Shown here one piece after another: positions 1 through 8,483 of a stretch of DNA of 41,375 nucleotides. Where the stretch lies: positions 1 to 41,375 of the forward strand of contig CAJFHE010000008.1 in assembly GCA_904378095.1 (NCBI GenBank), given 5' to 3'. The translations under genes were made by a program, and so were the position numbers. The stretch is from an uncultured Clostridia bacterium (GTDB lineage Bacteria > Bacillota > Clostridia > TANB77 > CAG-508). Under the pieces are notes generated by a model, which was not told the DNA's origin, made no database searches, and saw only the letters and a list, made by a program, of their open reading frames with translations. How positions within the stretch are numbered: position 1 is the first letter of the stretch; each line of letters starts with the position of its first letter.

Positions 1-2
1 AT

Positions 3-89
3 GGAATTGGCGAGATAAGAGCTAGAACAATAAAACAATCGTTAAAGAGAATGCAGGAGCAGTTTGTTTTTGATAATTTAGTTATGTAA
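3..89 (+). CDS. C-terminal fragment of an unidentified protein
   Basis: The window opens inside a reading frame that runs 28 codons to a TAA at 87-89. The fragment is basic and hydrophilic and ends ...FVFDNLVM. I do not recognise the family from so short a piece. It precedes the promoter of the cyclophilin gene by about 20 bases. No GC-rich hairpin with a T-run follows it, so the frame could also be fortuitous. Confidence 0.4.
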   Translation, partial: GIGEIRARTIKQSLKRMQEQFVFDNLVM

Positions 90-111
90 AAATAAAAATT
101 GCGTAAAATAA

Positions 112-140
112 TTGTAAAAAAAGCGCAGATGTGCTAAAAT
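112..140 (+). promoter_or_regulatory. SigA-type promoter with extended -10
   Basis: TTGTAA at 112-117, a 17-base spacer and TAAAAT at 135-140, with TG one base before the -10 hexamer (132-133). It lies 42 bases before the chosen start of the cyclophilin gene. The same layout (TTGTAA, 17 bases, TGC plus a -10) recurs at 40569-40597. Confidence 0.6.
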
Positions 141-182
141 GGAAACGTATTTAATAAAAAACAAGTGGAAGGAAGAAAAACG

Positions 183-1145
183 ATGAAAAAAAATTTGACA
201 AGAGTATTATTAATATTGGGGATTTTATTAGTTATAGCAGGAATTGTTTTTGCTGTATATGGAGTATATAAAAAAGTTACACTAGACATACCAAATCCTG
301 TTGCTACAATAGAAGTTGAAGGTTATGGTACTATAAAAGTAGAGCTATATCCAGATAAAGCACCTGATACAGTAGCAAATTTTATAAGATTAGCTAATAG
401 AGGATTTTACAATGGAACAACATTCCATAGAACAATGCCAAACTTTGTAATACAAGGTGGAGCAAAAGATGGAGATACAACAGCTTCTCCAACTCTAAGT
501 GATTTATATGATTTAGATAATGTACTAAACGATAAAAAAACTTTTGAGTCAATCTTAGAGCAATATTATAATGGAGAGTTCACTTTAGAGGATGATGCAA
601 GTACTGTAATAACATCATATTCTGAAATGAAATCTTATATTAATGAGAATGAAAATGGCAAAAGTTATTTTGAAAAATTCCTAGAGCAAGATTATAGCAT
701 ACCAGGAGAATTTATAGCAAATGACCATGAAGAGAATAATGTAAAACATGAAGCGGGAGTAATATCTATGGCAAGAAGCGATTACAGCAGTATGGGATAT
801 ACTACAGAAGGTTATAATTCAGCTGGATGTCAATTCTTTATTATGACAGAAGATAATAGTTCTCTAGATGGAGTATATGCGGCATTTGGTAAAGTAACAG
901 AAGGAATGGACGTTGTAGAAAAAATAGCAAATGTAGAAGTATATTATAGAGATACTGAAGTAGATGAAAACTTTGAAGTACCAGAAGATGAAAATGGAAA
1001 CCAGATTGCATCAGATACACCAAAGGAGCAACCTGTTATAACAAGCATTAGTGTAGAAACTTATGGAGTAGATTATGGTGTACCAGACACAGTGGTATCA
1101 TTTGACCCATATTCAATGCTTTTAAATAATTATCAAAGTTATTAA
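183..1145 (+). CDS. Membrane-anchored cyclophilin-type peptidyl-prolyl isomerase
   Basis: The predicted product (320 aa) catalyses cis-trans isomerisation of prolyl bonds and probably acts outside the membrane as a folding factor. Residues about 5-28 form a hydrophobic signal anchor after a lysine-rich start. The cyclophilin core follows: TVANFIRLANRGFYNGTTFH, then FVIQGG, and after a long insertion GVISMARS, NSAGCQFFIMTED and LDGVYAAFGKV. The insertion of roughly 60-70 residues between FVIQGG and the GEFIAN segment is larger than in a minimal cyclophilin. No lipobox cysteine is present. An in-frame GTG lies at 165, but the ATG at 183 has GGAAGGA at 167-173 at a normal distance and is followed by the anchor, so I chose it. 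The gene leads a set that continues with a 42-residue peptide gene and cdaA. Confidence 0.9.
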   Translation: MKKNLTRVLLILGILLVIAGIVFAVYGVYKKVTLDIPNPVATIEVEGYGTIKVELYPDKAPDTVANFIRLANRGFYNGTTFHRTMPNFVIQGGAKDGDTTASPTLSDLYDLDNVLNDKKTFESILEQYYNGEFTLEDDASTVITSYSEMKSYINENENGKSYFEKFLEQDYSIPGEFIANDHEENNVKHEAGVISMARSDYSSMGYTTEGYNSAGCQFFIMTEDNSSLDGVYAAFGKVTEGMDVVEKIANVEVYYRDTEVDENFEVPEDENGNQIASDTPKEQPVITSISVETYGVDYGVPDTVVSFDPYSMLLNNYQSY

Positions 1146-1174
1146 TAACAAGATTTTAGAAAGGAATGAAAATA

Positions 1175-1303
1175 ATGGAGAAAAAGCAAAAAATTAGAAG
1201 AGATGTAGGAAAAATTACAATAAAAGTAATTGCATTAATACTCGCAATACTTATGGTATTAGCAGTTGCGGCAACATTGATTTTTTATTTAATTGCAATG
1301 TAA
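1175..1303 (+). CDS. 42-residue single-pass membrane peptide
   Basis: A 42-codon frame starts MEKKQKIRRDVGKITIK and continues as one hydrophobic helix (about residues 18-40, rich in Ile, Leu, Ala and Val) to the end. AAGGA at 1161-1165 sits 9 bases before the ATG at 1175; an in-frame ATG at 1166 is too close to it. The basic N-terminus and the hydrophobic C-terminus predict a cytoplasmic N-terminus with one membrane span. It lies 29 bases after the cyclophilin gene and 70 bases before cdaA, another membrane protein. I do not recognise a named family, and a role with CdaA would be a guess from position only. Confidence 0.6.
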   Translation: MEKKQKIRRDVGKITIKVIALILAILMVLAVAATLIFYLIAM

Positions 1304-1373
1304 TAGAGTTATGCCTAAAATCATAAAAAATTAAATTGCAGCATTGTAATGTCTCAAAATAAAGGAGTTTAAT

Positions 1374-2279
1374 ATGGATGTTTTTTCACTTAACAATATT
1401 AATGGTTTTTGGACAAGCATAACAAAGTATGTTACAGATGTTTCGGAAAATCCATTTAAATTAATAATTGTTATTTTAGATGTACTAATAGTTGGATATA
1501 TAGTGTATAAATTTATTAAATCTGCAAGAAACTCTAGAGTGTGGCAGCTTTTAAAAGGAATTGTACTAATAATACTTGTAACAGTATTAAGTGGTATATT
1601 TGAATTAAGAATATTAAATTGGCTATTAACAATTTTTACAACTTATGGTGTTATCGCTTTAATTGTTATATTTCAACCAGAGCTTAGAAGAATGCTAGAG
1701 CAATTAGGTACTAATAAGTTTACAAGATTTTTTGGAATAGGGCTAGAGAAAGATTTAGAAACAAAAACAAAGGAAGATATATACAAAATTGTTATAGCAG
1801 CAAAAGAGCTATCTAATTCAAAGACTGGTGGATTGATAGTACTAGAAAGAGATATACAGCTAAATGATATAATGGATAGTGGAGTGAAGATAGATGCTGA
1901 TGTATCACCTCAATTAATTGTAAATTTGTTTGTACCAAAAACGCCATTGCACGATGGAGCAATAATTATAAGCAAAAACAAAATTGCAGCTGCAGCATGT
2001 ATTTTGCCATTGTCTGATGACAAACAAATTACAAAAGGATTAGGAACGAGGCACAGAGCAGCATTGGGCATTTCAAGAGAAAGTGATGCTATTGCTGTGG
2101 TAATATCAGAAGAAACTGGAAAAATATCTATCGCAAAAGATGGAAATCTTATTGTTGATTTAAAGGAGGAAGCATTAAAAAATATCCTTATTAAAAATTT
2201 AGTTGTAAAAAAATTTGGAGATAAAACAAATAAAAAAACACATACTCCAAAATGGTTAAAAAGAGATAAAAAACAATAA
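1374..2279 (+). CDS. cdaA: Diadenylate cyclase CdaA
   Basis: The product joins two ATP molecules into cyclic di-AMP, the second messenger that controls potassium and osmolyte transport and cell-wall homeostasis. It has 301 aa. Hydrophobic spans (about residues 28-48, 57-75 and 80-98) are followed by the DisA_N cyclase domain from about residue 110. The signature residues are Asp194-Gly195-Ala196 in LHDGAIII and Arg226-His227-Arg228 in GTRHRAALG, both needed for catalysis in this family. The start has AAAGGAG 4-11 bases upstream. In many Firmicutes cdaA is followed by cdaR (YbbR) and glmM. Here truA follows after 14 bases, and neither partner is in the window. Confidence 0.96.
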   Translation: MDVFSLNNINGFWTSITKYVTDVSENPFKLIIVILDVLIVGYIVYKFIKSARNSRVWQLLKGIVLIILVTVLSGIFELRILNWLLTIFTTYGVIALIVIFQPELRRMLEQLGTNKFTRFFGIGLEKDLETKTKEDIYKIVIAAKELSNSKTGGLIVLERDIQLNDIMDSGVKIDADVSPQLIVNLFVPKTPLHDGAIIISKNKIAAAACILPLSDDKQITKGLGTRHRAALGISRESDAIAVVISEETGKISIAKDGNLIVDLKEEALKNILIKNLVVKKFGDKTNKKTHTPKWLKRDKKQ

Positions 2280-2293
2280 GAAAAGAGAGTAAT

Positions 2294-3031
2294 ATGAGAA
2301 ATATTAAACTTACAATAGAATATGATGGAAAAGATTTTAAGGGATGGCAAAAACAGCCTAACAAGTTAAATATTCAAGGTGAAATAGAAAAAGCAATTGA
2401 AAATATTACTGGTGAGAAAGTAGAGCTTATTGCATCTGGAAGAACGGATGCTGGAGTTCATGCAATGGGACAAGTGGCAAATTTTAAAACAAATTCAAAT
2501 ATGCCTATAGAAAAAATTCCTATAGCAATAAACTCACAAGTGAAAAATTCAATAAGAATACAAAATGCAGAAGAAGTAGATGAAAATTTCCACAGCAGAT
2601 TTAACTGTAAGAAAAAAACATATAGATATGTAATAGATAATTCAAAATATGGAAGTGCTATATATAGGAATATTTCTTACCATATGCCGATAAAATTAGA
2701 TGTGGAAGAAATGAAAAAAGCAATAAAATATTTTGAAGGAGAGCACGATTTTAAAGCATTCAAATCAAGTGGAACGAGCAGCAAAAGCAGTGTACGAACA
2801 ATATACAAAGCGGACATAATAACAGAAGGGACAAACATTGCAATTGATTTAACAGGAAATGGTTTTTTATATAATATGGTTAGAATTATAGCAGGAACAT
2901 TAGTAGACGTAGGACTTGGAAAAATTAAGCCAGATGACATTCCTGAAATTATTGCTTCAAAAGATAGGACTAAAGCAGGCAAGACTTTGCCACCACATGG
3001 GCTAATGCTGTTAAATGTAGTATATGACTAA
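2294..3031 (+). CDS. truA: tRNA pseudouridine synthase A
   Basis: TruA converts uridines 38-40 in the anticodon stem-loop of many tRNAs to pseudouridine. The 245-aa length is normal. The N-terminus IEYDGKDFKGWQKQ and the catalytic motif SGRTDAGVHAMGQV (Asp52 as the nucleophile) are diagnostic. The C-terminal GNGFLYNMVRIIAGTL and GLMLLNVVY segments complete the family pattern. It follows cdaA by 14 bases and is probably co-transcribed. A nested repeat element lies directly after the stop and may end the transcript. Confidence 0.97.
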   Translation: MRNIKLTIEYDGKDFKGWQKQPNKLNIQGEIEKAIENITGEKVELIASGRTDAGVHAMGQVANFKTNSNMPIEKIPIAINSQVKNSIRIQNAEEVDENFHSRFNCKKKTYRYVIDNSKYGSAIYRNISYHMPIKLDVEEMKKAIKYFEGEHDFKAFKSSGTSSKSSVRTIYKADIITEGTNIAIDLTGNGFLYNMVRIIAGTLVDVGLGKIKPDDIPEIIASKDRTKAGKTLPPHGLMLLNVVYD

Positions 3032-3034
3032 CAA

Positions 3035-3253
3035 ATTGGTGACTTTACTTAACTAAAAGCATACATGTATTTTGAAAATTTTTATAGCATCCGCGCAGCG
3101 ACCAAACGAGCCGTTTAGGCGAGTGCGATTGAAGAAAAGGATCAGATTTAAAAAATTTATTTTTTAAATCTGATTATAGCTTTTCGACAGCAAGGTGCAT
3201 AAAAATTAGAAAAATACATGTATGCTTTTAGTGTTATTATAAAGTAACCAAAT
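3035..3253 (+). repeat. Nested inverted-repeat intergenic element, copy 1
   Basis: Outer arms 3052-3073 and 3211-3232 are perfect 22-base inverted copies, and the repeat continues imperfectly to GGTGACTTTA (3039-3048) and TAAAGTAACC (3240-3249). Inside is a GC-rich core: CCGCGCAGCGACCAAACGAG from 3091, GGCGAGTGCGATTG at 3118-3131, a 13-bp AT-rich hairpin (3143-3155 with 3160-3172) and CAGCAAGGTG near 3188-3197. The core recurs on the opposite strand at 40324-40436. There is no open frame of note. It lies between truA and the next promoterless gene, where it could act as a terminator or be a miniature mobile element. Confidence 0.8.
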
Positions 3254-3307
3254 TAGCTGTATCAACATAAAATATACTAAAAAATAACATGCTAAAGGAG
3301 AAAATTT

Positions 3308-3769
3308 ATGGAAATATTATTACTATTTTTTGCGTTACCGATTTCTACAATAATACTTTCAATTGTTCTACAAAAAATATTGAAATGTCCTATCTTAGTG
3401 GCAGCAACTTTTTTTGCTATATATTTAATCATTGCATTTGCAATATTTGATTCTAGTTTCTTAATTTTTGTTATTATATATACTATACTAGCATATGTTA
3501 CGGCGGTTATTACTAGGTTAGTATGCAATATATTAGAAAGAATAAGACAATTTAATAATTGTTGTGAAGATAATTGCAATAACAATAATAGTCGTATTGG
3601 AAATAATAATTCTAATTGTAATTGTAGCAATTGTTGTAATAATAACGACAACAATAACACAAATCAAACTAGGTTTACATTAACAACAAATCAAGCAAAC
3701 CCAGTAGTGTACTTAACAAATAGGACTAATACAAATGCCCGAAGTGGGTGTTGTTGCAGAAGGAGATAG
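3308..3769 (+). CDS. Membrane protein, DUF2651-like, with Cys/Asn-rich tail
   Basis: The 153-aa product has a hydrophobic N-terminal half with three likely membrane helices (about residues 2-22, 27-46 and 48-70). The half starting MEILLLFFALPISTIILS resembles the small DUF2651/YbeF membrane family of unknown function. The rest is unusual: residues about 84-120 are mostly Asn and Cys (for example NCNCSNCCNNNDNNN), and the protein ends GCCCRRR. The tail roughly doubles the family's usual length. AAAGGAG sits 7 bases before the ATG. A strong terminator follows at 3801, so the gene is a single transcription unit. Function is unknown; the cysteines could bind metal or cross-link. Confidence 0.75.
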   Translation: MEILLLFFALPISTIILSIVLQKILKCPILVAATFFAIYLIIAFAIFDSSFLIFVIIYTILAYVTAVITRLVCNILERIRQFNNCCEDNCNNNNSRIGNNNSNCNCSNCCNNNDNNNTNQTRFTLTTNQANPVVYLTNRTNTNARSGCCCRRR

Positions 3770-3800
3770 TACAATAACACAAAATATTACAGAAATATTA

Positions 3801-3852
3801 CAATAATATTAAGTTTTTGTTACAAGAAGCTTAATGTTATTGTTTTTTTTTG
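3801..3852 (+). terminator. Rho-independent terminator
   Basis: CAATAATATTAAG (3801-3813) pairs with CTTAATGTTATTG (3830-3842) over 13 bp with one G-U pair, followed directly by a run of eight or more T. It separates the Cys/Asn-rich membrane protein gene from the pilus operon. Confidence 0.85.
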
Positions 3853-3914
3853 AATAATGTTGTAAAATAAAATATGAAATAATAATTTGTCAAAAAAATA
3901 AGGAGGAATATATT

Positions 3915-4853
3915 ATGGCAATGAATCCAATGCAAAGAAAGGCGAACAATTCATTTTTGTTAGGAATATTAATAACTTTATTAATAACAGGTATAATTAT
4001 AGCTTTTTTAATATTCCAAATATCTAATTTAAATAAAGAAATGAAAGATATAGAAGCGGAAAAAGTATCTGCATATGTTGTGGCAGATACTATTAAATCT
4101 GGAGAAACATTAGATGAATCAAAACTAGTGTTTGGTGAAATTACCTTAGGAGGTGTTGATACAAGCAACTTAGTTACAACATTAAACATGGAAACTGTAT
4201 TGGACCCTACAACTGGTGATGAAATAGATGTATATACACAAAAGGCTAAAGTAGACTTAAATCCAGGAACAATTCTTACAAATGATTTGTTATATGAAGA
4301 TGAAGCTTTAACATCAGATGTGAGAACACAAGAATATAATGTGATAATTCCACAAAGTCAATTGCAAACGGGTGAATATATAGATGTTAGATTAAGATTA
4401 CCAGATGGACAAGATTTAATTGTAGTATCACATAAACAAGTAACTGTTCCAGAATTTGAAGATGGAACTTTATCTACAAATAATATACTAATGGATTTAA
4501 CTGAAGAAGAAATATTAATGATGAGCTGTGCTATTGTGGAATCGTATCAAATGCAGGGTTCAATGCTTTATGCAACAAAATATGTAGAGCCAGGAATTCA
4601 AGAAGCTGCAACACCTACATATTTACCAAATGATGTAACAATAACACTTATTCATAATGATCCAAACATTGTTCAAGAAGCTAAGAATGAACTAATTACA
4701 AGATACAATGAAAATAGTGACACAATAAGACCTGGAATTAATAATGCTGTAAACAATGAAGATGCAGCCGATAATGTAGTAGATAAGACGGAAGAAGAAA
4801 TTACAGGATTGCAAGAACAAAGAGAGCAATACATAGAATCTATAGGTGGATAA
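3915..4853 (+). CDS. CpaB/RcpC-like SAF-domain pilus assembly protein
   Basis: The 312-aa product has one N-terminal membrane helix (about residues 14-37), a short coiled stretch and then a SAF-like segment (AYVVADTIKSGETLDESKLV) of the type found in CpaB. CpaB proteins help assemble Tad (tight adherence) pili at the cell envelope. A second part (VIIPQSQLQTGEYIDVRLRL) matches the usual post-SAF region. The C-terminus is acidic and hydrophilic. GGAGG lies 9 bases before the ATG. It is the first gene of a long set whose next members are CpaE-like, CpaF-like and TadB/C-like, which supports the assignment. Confidence 0.72.
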   Translation: MAMNPMQRKANNSFLLGILITLLITGIIIAFLIFQISNLNKEMKDIEAEKVSAYVVADTIKSGETLDESKLVFGEITLGGVDTSNLVTTLNMETVLDPTTGDEIDVYTQKAKVDLNPGTILTNDLLYEDEALTSDVRTQEYNVIIPQSQLQTGEYIDVRLRLPDGQDLIVVSHKQVTVPEFEDGTLSTNNILMDLTEEEILMMSCAIVESYQMQGSMLYATKYVEPGIQEAATPTYLPNDVTITLIHNDPNIVQEAKNELITRYNENSDTIRPGINNAVNNEDAADNVVDKTEEEITGLQEQREQYIESIGG

Positions 4854-4882
4854 AAGAATTAAACTAAATTTAGGAGGAAGTA

Positions 4883-5581
4883 ATGAAAAAAATAAGCTTT
4901 ATTGGCTCTTACGATAAAATAGATTTAATATTATATGTCGCTAAAATTTTGGTAGCAATGGATAAAAAGGTTTTGGTTGTGGATTCAACAATTAATCAAA
5001 AAGCAAAATATATAGTTCCTGTCATAAAGCCAACTAAAGCTTATGTTACTGAATTTGAGAAGATTGATGTGGCAGTTGGATTCCATGATTTTGAAGAAAT
5101 AAGAGATTTTTTAGGGGTTATGCCAACTGCAGACTTACCATATGATATGATTTTGTTAGATATAGATAGTTATGAATCATTAAGGAGATTTGGCATTAAT
5201 AATGATTGGAAAAACTATTTTGTAACAGGATTTGATTTGTATACACAAAAAAGAGGATTGGAAATATTAAGTGGACTTACAGAAGTACTAAATTTGACTA
5301 AAGTTATATTTTCTAGAACAGCAAGTAGAGAAGATGATGATTACTTAAATTATCTAGCACTAGGATATAAGATTGTATGGAGTGAAGAAATAGTTTACTT
5401 CCCATATGAAGTAGGAGATTTTGTAGTAATAGCAGAAAACCAAAAAGTATCTAAAATTAAATTTAGAAAATTAAGTACTCAGTATAAAGAAGCACTTATC
5501 TATATAGCAGAGCAAATTTTAGAGCAAGATGAATATGCAAAAATGAAAAAAACATTTAAACAATTGGAAAGAGGAGTTTAA
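4883..5581 (+). CDS. Degenerate MinD/CpaE-like protein
   Basis: The 232-aa product starts MKKISFIGSYDKIDLILYVA and later has KKVLVVDST and PYDMILLDIDS, which fit the beta strands of the MinD/ParA/CpaE fold (KVLVVD after helix 1, and the strand carrying Walker B). The Walker A loop (normally KGGxGKT/S) is absent: its place is taken by GSYDKIDLI, without the signature lysines. It is therefore probably not an ATPase and may serve as a scaffold. CpaE/TadZ proteins position the Tad machine, and the neighbours on both sides are Tad-like. GGAGG lies 5-9 bases before the ATG. Confidence 0.6.
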   Translation: MKKISFIGSYDKIDLILYVAKILVAMDKKVLVVDSTINQKAKYIVPVIKPTKAYVTEFEKIDVAVGFHDFEEIRDFLGVMPTADLPYDMILLDIDSYESLRRFGINNDWKNYFVTGFDLYTQKRGLEILSGLTEVLNLTKVIFSRTASREDDDYLNYLALGYKIVWSEEIVYFPYEVGDFVVIAENQKVSKIKFRKLSTQYKEALIYIAEQILEQDEYAKMKKTFKQLERGV

Positions 5582-5626
5582 AGTTCCAACTGGATTTGTT
5601 CAATTAAGAAAGGAATGGTATTAATA

Positions 5627-6466
5627 ATGGCAATTATAACCTTTAAAAGCAATGAGCTTAAAGAAACAGGACAAACCCTATCATTAGTAGCTACAGCTAC
5701 ACAAATGGCAATTGAGCACAGTTATAAAATACTCATTTTGTCTACTAACTTTAAAGACCAAACACTAGAAAATTGTTTTTGGGAATTAGACAGACTTAAT
5801 AAGCCAATAATAAATACTCAAGGACATGCAGCAGTTGGCGTGGATAATGGAATAGAAGGGTTAATAAGAGTATTAGCATCAAATAAAACAAGTACAGATA
5901 TTGTAAAAAACTATTCTAAAACAGTATTAAGAGATAGGCTAGATGTACTATTGTCACCAAATACAAAAGATTATCAAGAATACACACAAATATGTGACGA
6001 ATATCCAGAGGTCTTAAAAACTGCTGATAGATATTACGACATGATATTTGTAGATTTAAGCTCTAGAATGAGAGAGCAAGAAGCACAAAATATCTTGAAT
6101 ATTTCAGATATAATTGTGGTAAACATGACTCAAAGGTTGAAAAATATTGATGACTATATAGAATTGAAACAAAATAATGAATTTTATGCAAGAAATAATA
6201 TAATGCTTTTACTAGGTAGATATGATACGTTTTCAAAATATAATATAAAAAATGTAACAAGATATTTAAAAGAAAAAAAGCCAATACTTGCAATACCATA
6301 TAACACATTATTTTTTGAATCATGCTCAGAAGGTAAAGTAGTAGATTTTATGCTAAGATTCAAAAACCTTGATGAAAGTGATAGAAATACAGTATTTATA
6401 AAAGAAGTGAATAGAGCCGATGATAGTATTATATACAAATTGCAAGAGTTGCAAATGAAGATTTAA
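5627..6466 (+). CDS. MinD/ParA-like protein of the pilus operon
   Basis: From the ATG at 5627 the product has 279 aa and starts MAIITFKSNELKETGQTLS. The position of this stretch and the following helix match the deviant Walker A region of ParA/MinD ATPases, but the glycines and the first lysine are replaced, leaving only ...ETGQT. KILILSTNF and YDMIFVDLSSR correspond to the strands that carry the other switch motifs. DIIVVNMTQ is the usual next strand. Together with the preceding gene it forms a pair of divergent CpaE/TadZ-like proteins. An ATG at 5615 is in frame but touches the AAAGGA site, so 5627 is preferred. The stop is 21 bases before the cpaF start. Confidence 0.6.
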   Translation: MAIITFKSNELKETGQTLSLVATATQMAIEHSYKILILSTNFKDQTLENCFWELDRLNKPIINTQGHAAVGVDNGIEGLIRVLASNKTSTDIVKNYSKTVLRDRLDVLLSPNTKDYQEYTQICDEYPEVLKTADRYYDMIFVDLSSRMREQEAQNILNISDIIVVNMTQRLKNIDDYIELKQNNEFYARNNIMLLLGRYDTFSKYNIKNVTRYLKEKKPILAIPYNTLFFESCSEGKVVDFMLRFKNLDESDRNTVFIKEVNRADDSIIYKLQELQMKI

Positions 6467-6487
6467 TCCTTAGGAAGGAGATAAACA

Positions 6488-8457
6488 ATGGTAAATATAT
6501 TATTAATAGTAATAGTTGTTATAGTAGCATTTGCATTACTATTTAATTTTATAAAAAAGAGAAAAAACGAGCAGAAAGAAGATGTCTTAGAAGTTGATGA
6601 TAAAACATATACACTAGATATGATGATTGAATTTGTAAAGAAAAGACTTGATGAAATTACAAAAATCAACTTATATGATATTGGACTTTCAGAAGAGGAG
6701 TTAAAAAGAAGAAAGAATAAAAAATATGAGTTGAAAAAAGCATTAAAAGGCTGTACATATGGAGATGTCAACGATAAAAAATATGTTAAAGAATTAATAT
6801 ATGATTTATTATACAAAGAATATGGTGTTGATGAAACAAATATTTCTAAAGCAATTCCTTTTGACATACCTTCACTATTAACAGCGCAAGACAAATTTGA
6901 TATTATATTATATATGTATAAAAATGAATTTGGCTATGAGGCACTAAGTGAAATAATAAAGAAATACAACTTAGATAGACTTAAATATGTGGAAGGAGAA
7001 GCAAAACCTTCATATGTTATTACCGAAGACGAAATAAATGATATATTTGAAAAAGAAAAGTTCGTTTTAACCCTAGAAGATAAATTAAATGTAGTAGTAC
7101 AAAGAATTTACCAAAAATACAAAGGATATAGCAGTATAGACGAAATAAGAGATATGAACATAGATGGTGTTTCTGGTGGTGTATCAGGACTTCCAGAATC
7201 TTTCTTAAGCCAAGTTGCACAAACAGATAGTGACTACTTAAGCCAAATTGCAGAGCATAAAGTTCCACGTGCCTGTGATAGTATTTGGATTATGCACGCT
7301 GGTAAATCTATTCGTTTAGCATTTTTATCATTTGGCTCAGAAGCAGAATTAAAAAGAGTATGTCAAAACATATATAAATACAATAACCCAGGACAGTTAT
7401 CTGATACAAATGGTTATAAAATCAATGAAATGAAAGATGGCTCTCGTGTCGTTGTTGTTAGACCAAGTATGTCAGAAACATGGGCATTCTTTGTAAGAAA
7501 ATTCGACGTAAAACGTGCAGCACTAGAGCAAATTGTTCATGGACCAGGAAAAGAAGAAGCTATCGAATTACTAAAATTCTTAGTAAAAGGAGCAAGAATT
7601 ATATCACTAACTGGTGAGCAAGGATGCCGGAAAAACAACAATGCTTATGGCAATGATAGAAAATATATACGAAACCATGAACCTTCGTATTACAGAGACC
7701 GCATTCGAGCTTCACTTAAGAAGAATATATCCAACAAGAAATATATTATCAATGCGTGAAACAGAAACAGTTTCTGGACAAGAGTGCTTGGATGTTCAGA
7801 AAAAGACTGATGGTTCTGTTAACATAATCCGGAGAGGTTGCAACAGACCCCGTAGCATCTTGGATGATTCAGTCTGCACAGGTTGCATCTAAGTTTACAT
7901 TATTTACCCACCATGCTAAAACATTCCCAGACTTAGTTACAGCATTACGTAACTCAATGTTAAGAGCTGGTGTGTTCAGAAATGAAAAAACAGCAGAAGA
8001 GCAGGTTGTACAAGTTCTAAACTTTGACATTCACTTAGTAAAAGACTTTAGAGGAAGAAGATACATAGAAAGAGTAACAGAATGTATACCAGTAGAAGAT
8101 AAAAACGAATACACATTTGATTATAGAAAAGAAAAGACATTAGAAGGAAAACTAGATAAATTTATGGATAATGCAACAATGTTTTTCACAAAAAGTACAA
8201 ACAAAGAATTATATAAATATGTTAACATTTTGGAAAATCATGATGGAACATATGTGCTTACAAACCCAATTTCAGAGCATAATATAATAGAAATGAGAAA
8301 TAACATGGATGACAGCGACATAGATGGATTTGATAATTTCTTACAAAGAAATTGGGGAATAAAACTAAAAAGATTTGAAGACGAAGAAGCAGAAGCAAAA
8401 CAAGAGCTAGAAGTAAAAACTACAAAAAGAGGAAGAAAACCTAAAGCTGTAAAATAA
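6488..8457 (+). CDS. cpaF: CpaF/TadA-type secretion ATPase, two +1 frameshifts
   Basis: This is the motor ATPase of the Tad-like pilus. The full product needs two +1 shifts, at the in-frame CGG codons 7628-7630 and 7830-7832; it then has 655 aa. An N-terminal helix (residues 2-20) precedes a long helical domain. The middle frame reads LTGEQGC, then G after the shift, then KTTMLMAMIEN, which is a Walker A motif with the glycine at residue 381. The third frame starts GEVATDPVASWMIQS, equivalent to the conserved GEV/RGxE region, with the glycine at residue 448. LFTHHAKTFPDLVTALRN is the His-box region. Without shifting, translation gives a 423-aa product that ends inside the ATPase core. Protein-level continuity across all three frames is very good, so I treat it as one functional gene rather than a pseudogene. 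Confidence 0.88.
7628..7630 (+). other. Putative +1 frameshift site 1: CGG in cpaF Walker A
   Basis: The zero frame reads GGA TGC CGG AAA AAC. Skipping the C gives GGA TGC GGA AAA ACA ACA, which is the Walker A sequence GCGKTT. The CGG is in phase with the start at 6488 (1140 bases, 380 codons). Confidence 0.85.
7830..7832 (+). other. Putative +1 frameshift site 2: CGG in cpaF
   Basis: In the frame set by site 1 the sequence reads AAC ATA ATC CGG AGA GGT. Skipping the C gives ATC GGA GAG GTT GCA, encoding IGEVA, a conserved segment of CpaF ATPases. The CGG is in phase with the shifted frame (67 codons after site 1). Confidence 0.85.
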
Positions 8458-8483
8458 TTAGCAAGGAGGTGCGGCTTTAAACA

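Noticed and set aside
3542..3670. CRISPR or tandem repeat in the AAT/TGT-rich stretch
   Set aside because: The sequence is low-complexity coding DNA without regular repeat units or spacers. No CRISPR array was seen in the window.
7621..8457. cpaF as a pseudogene
   Set aside because: All three frames keep conserved ATPase motifs in order and codon use is normal throughout, with no other lesions.
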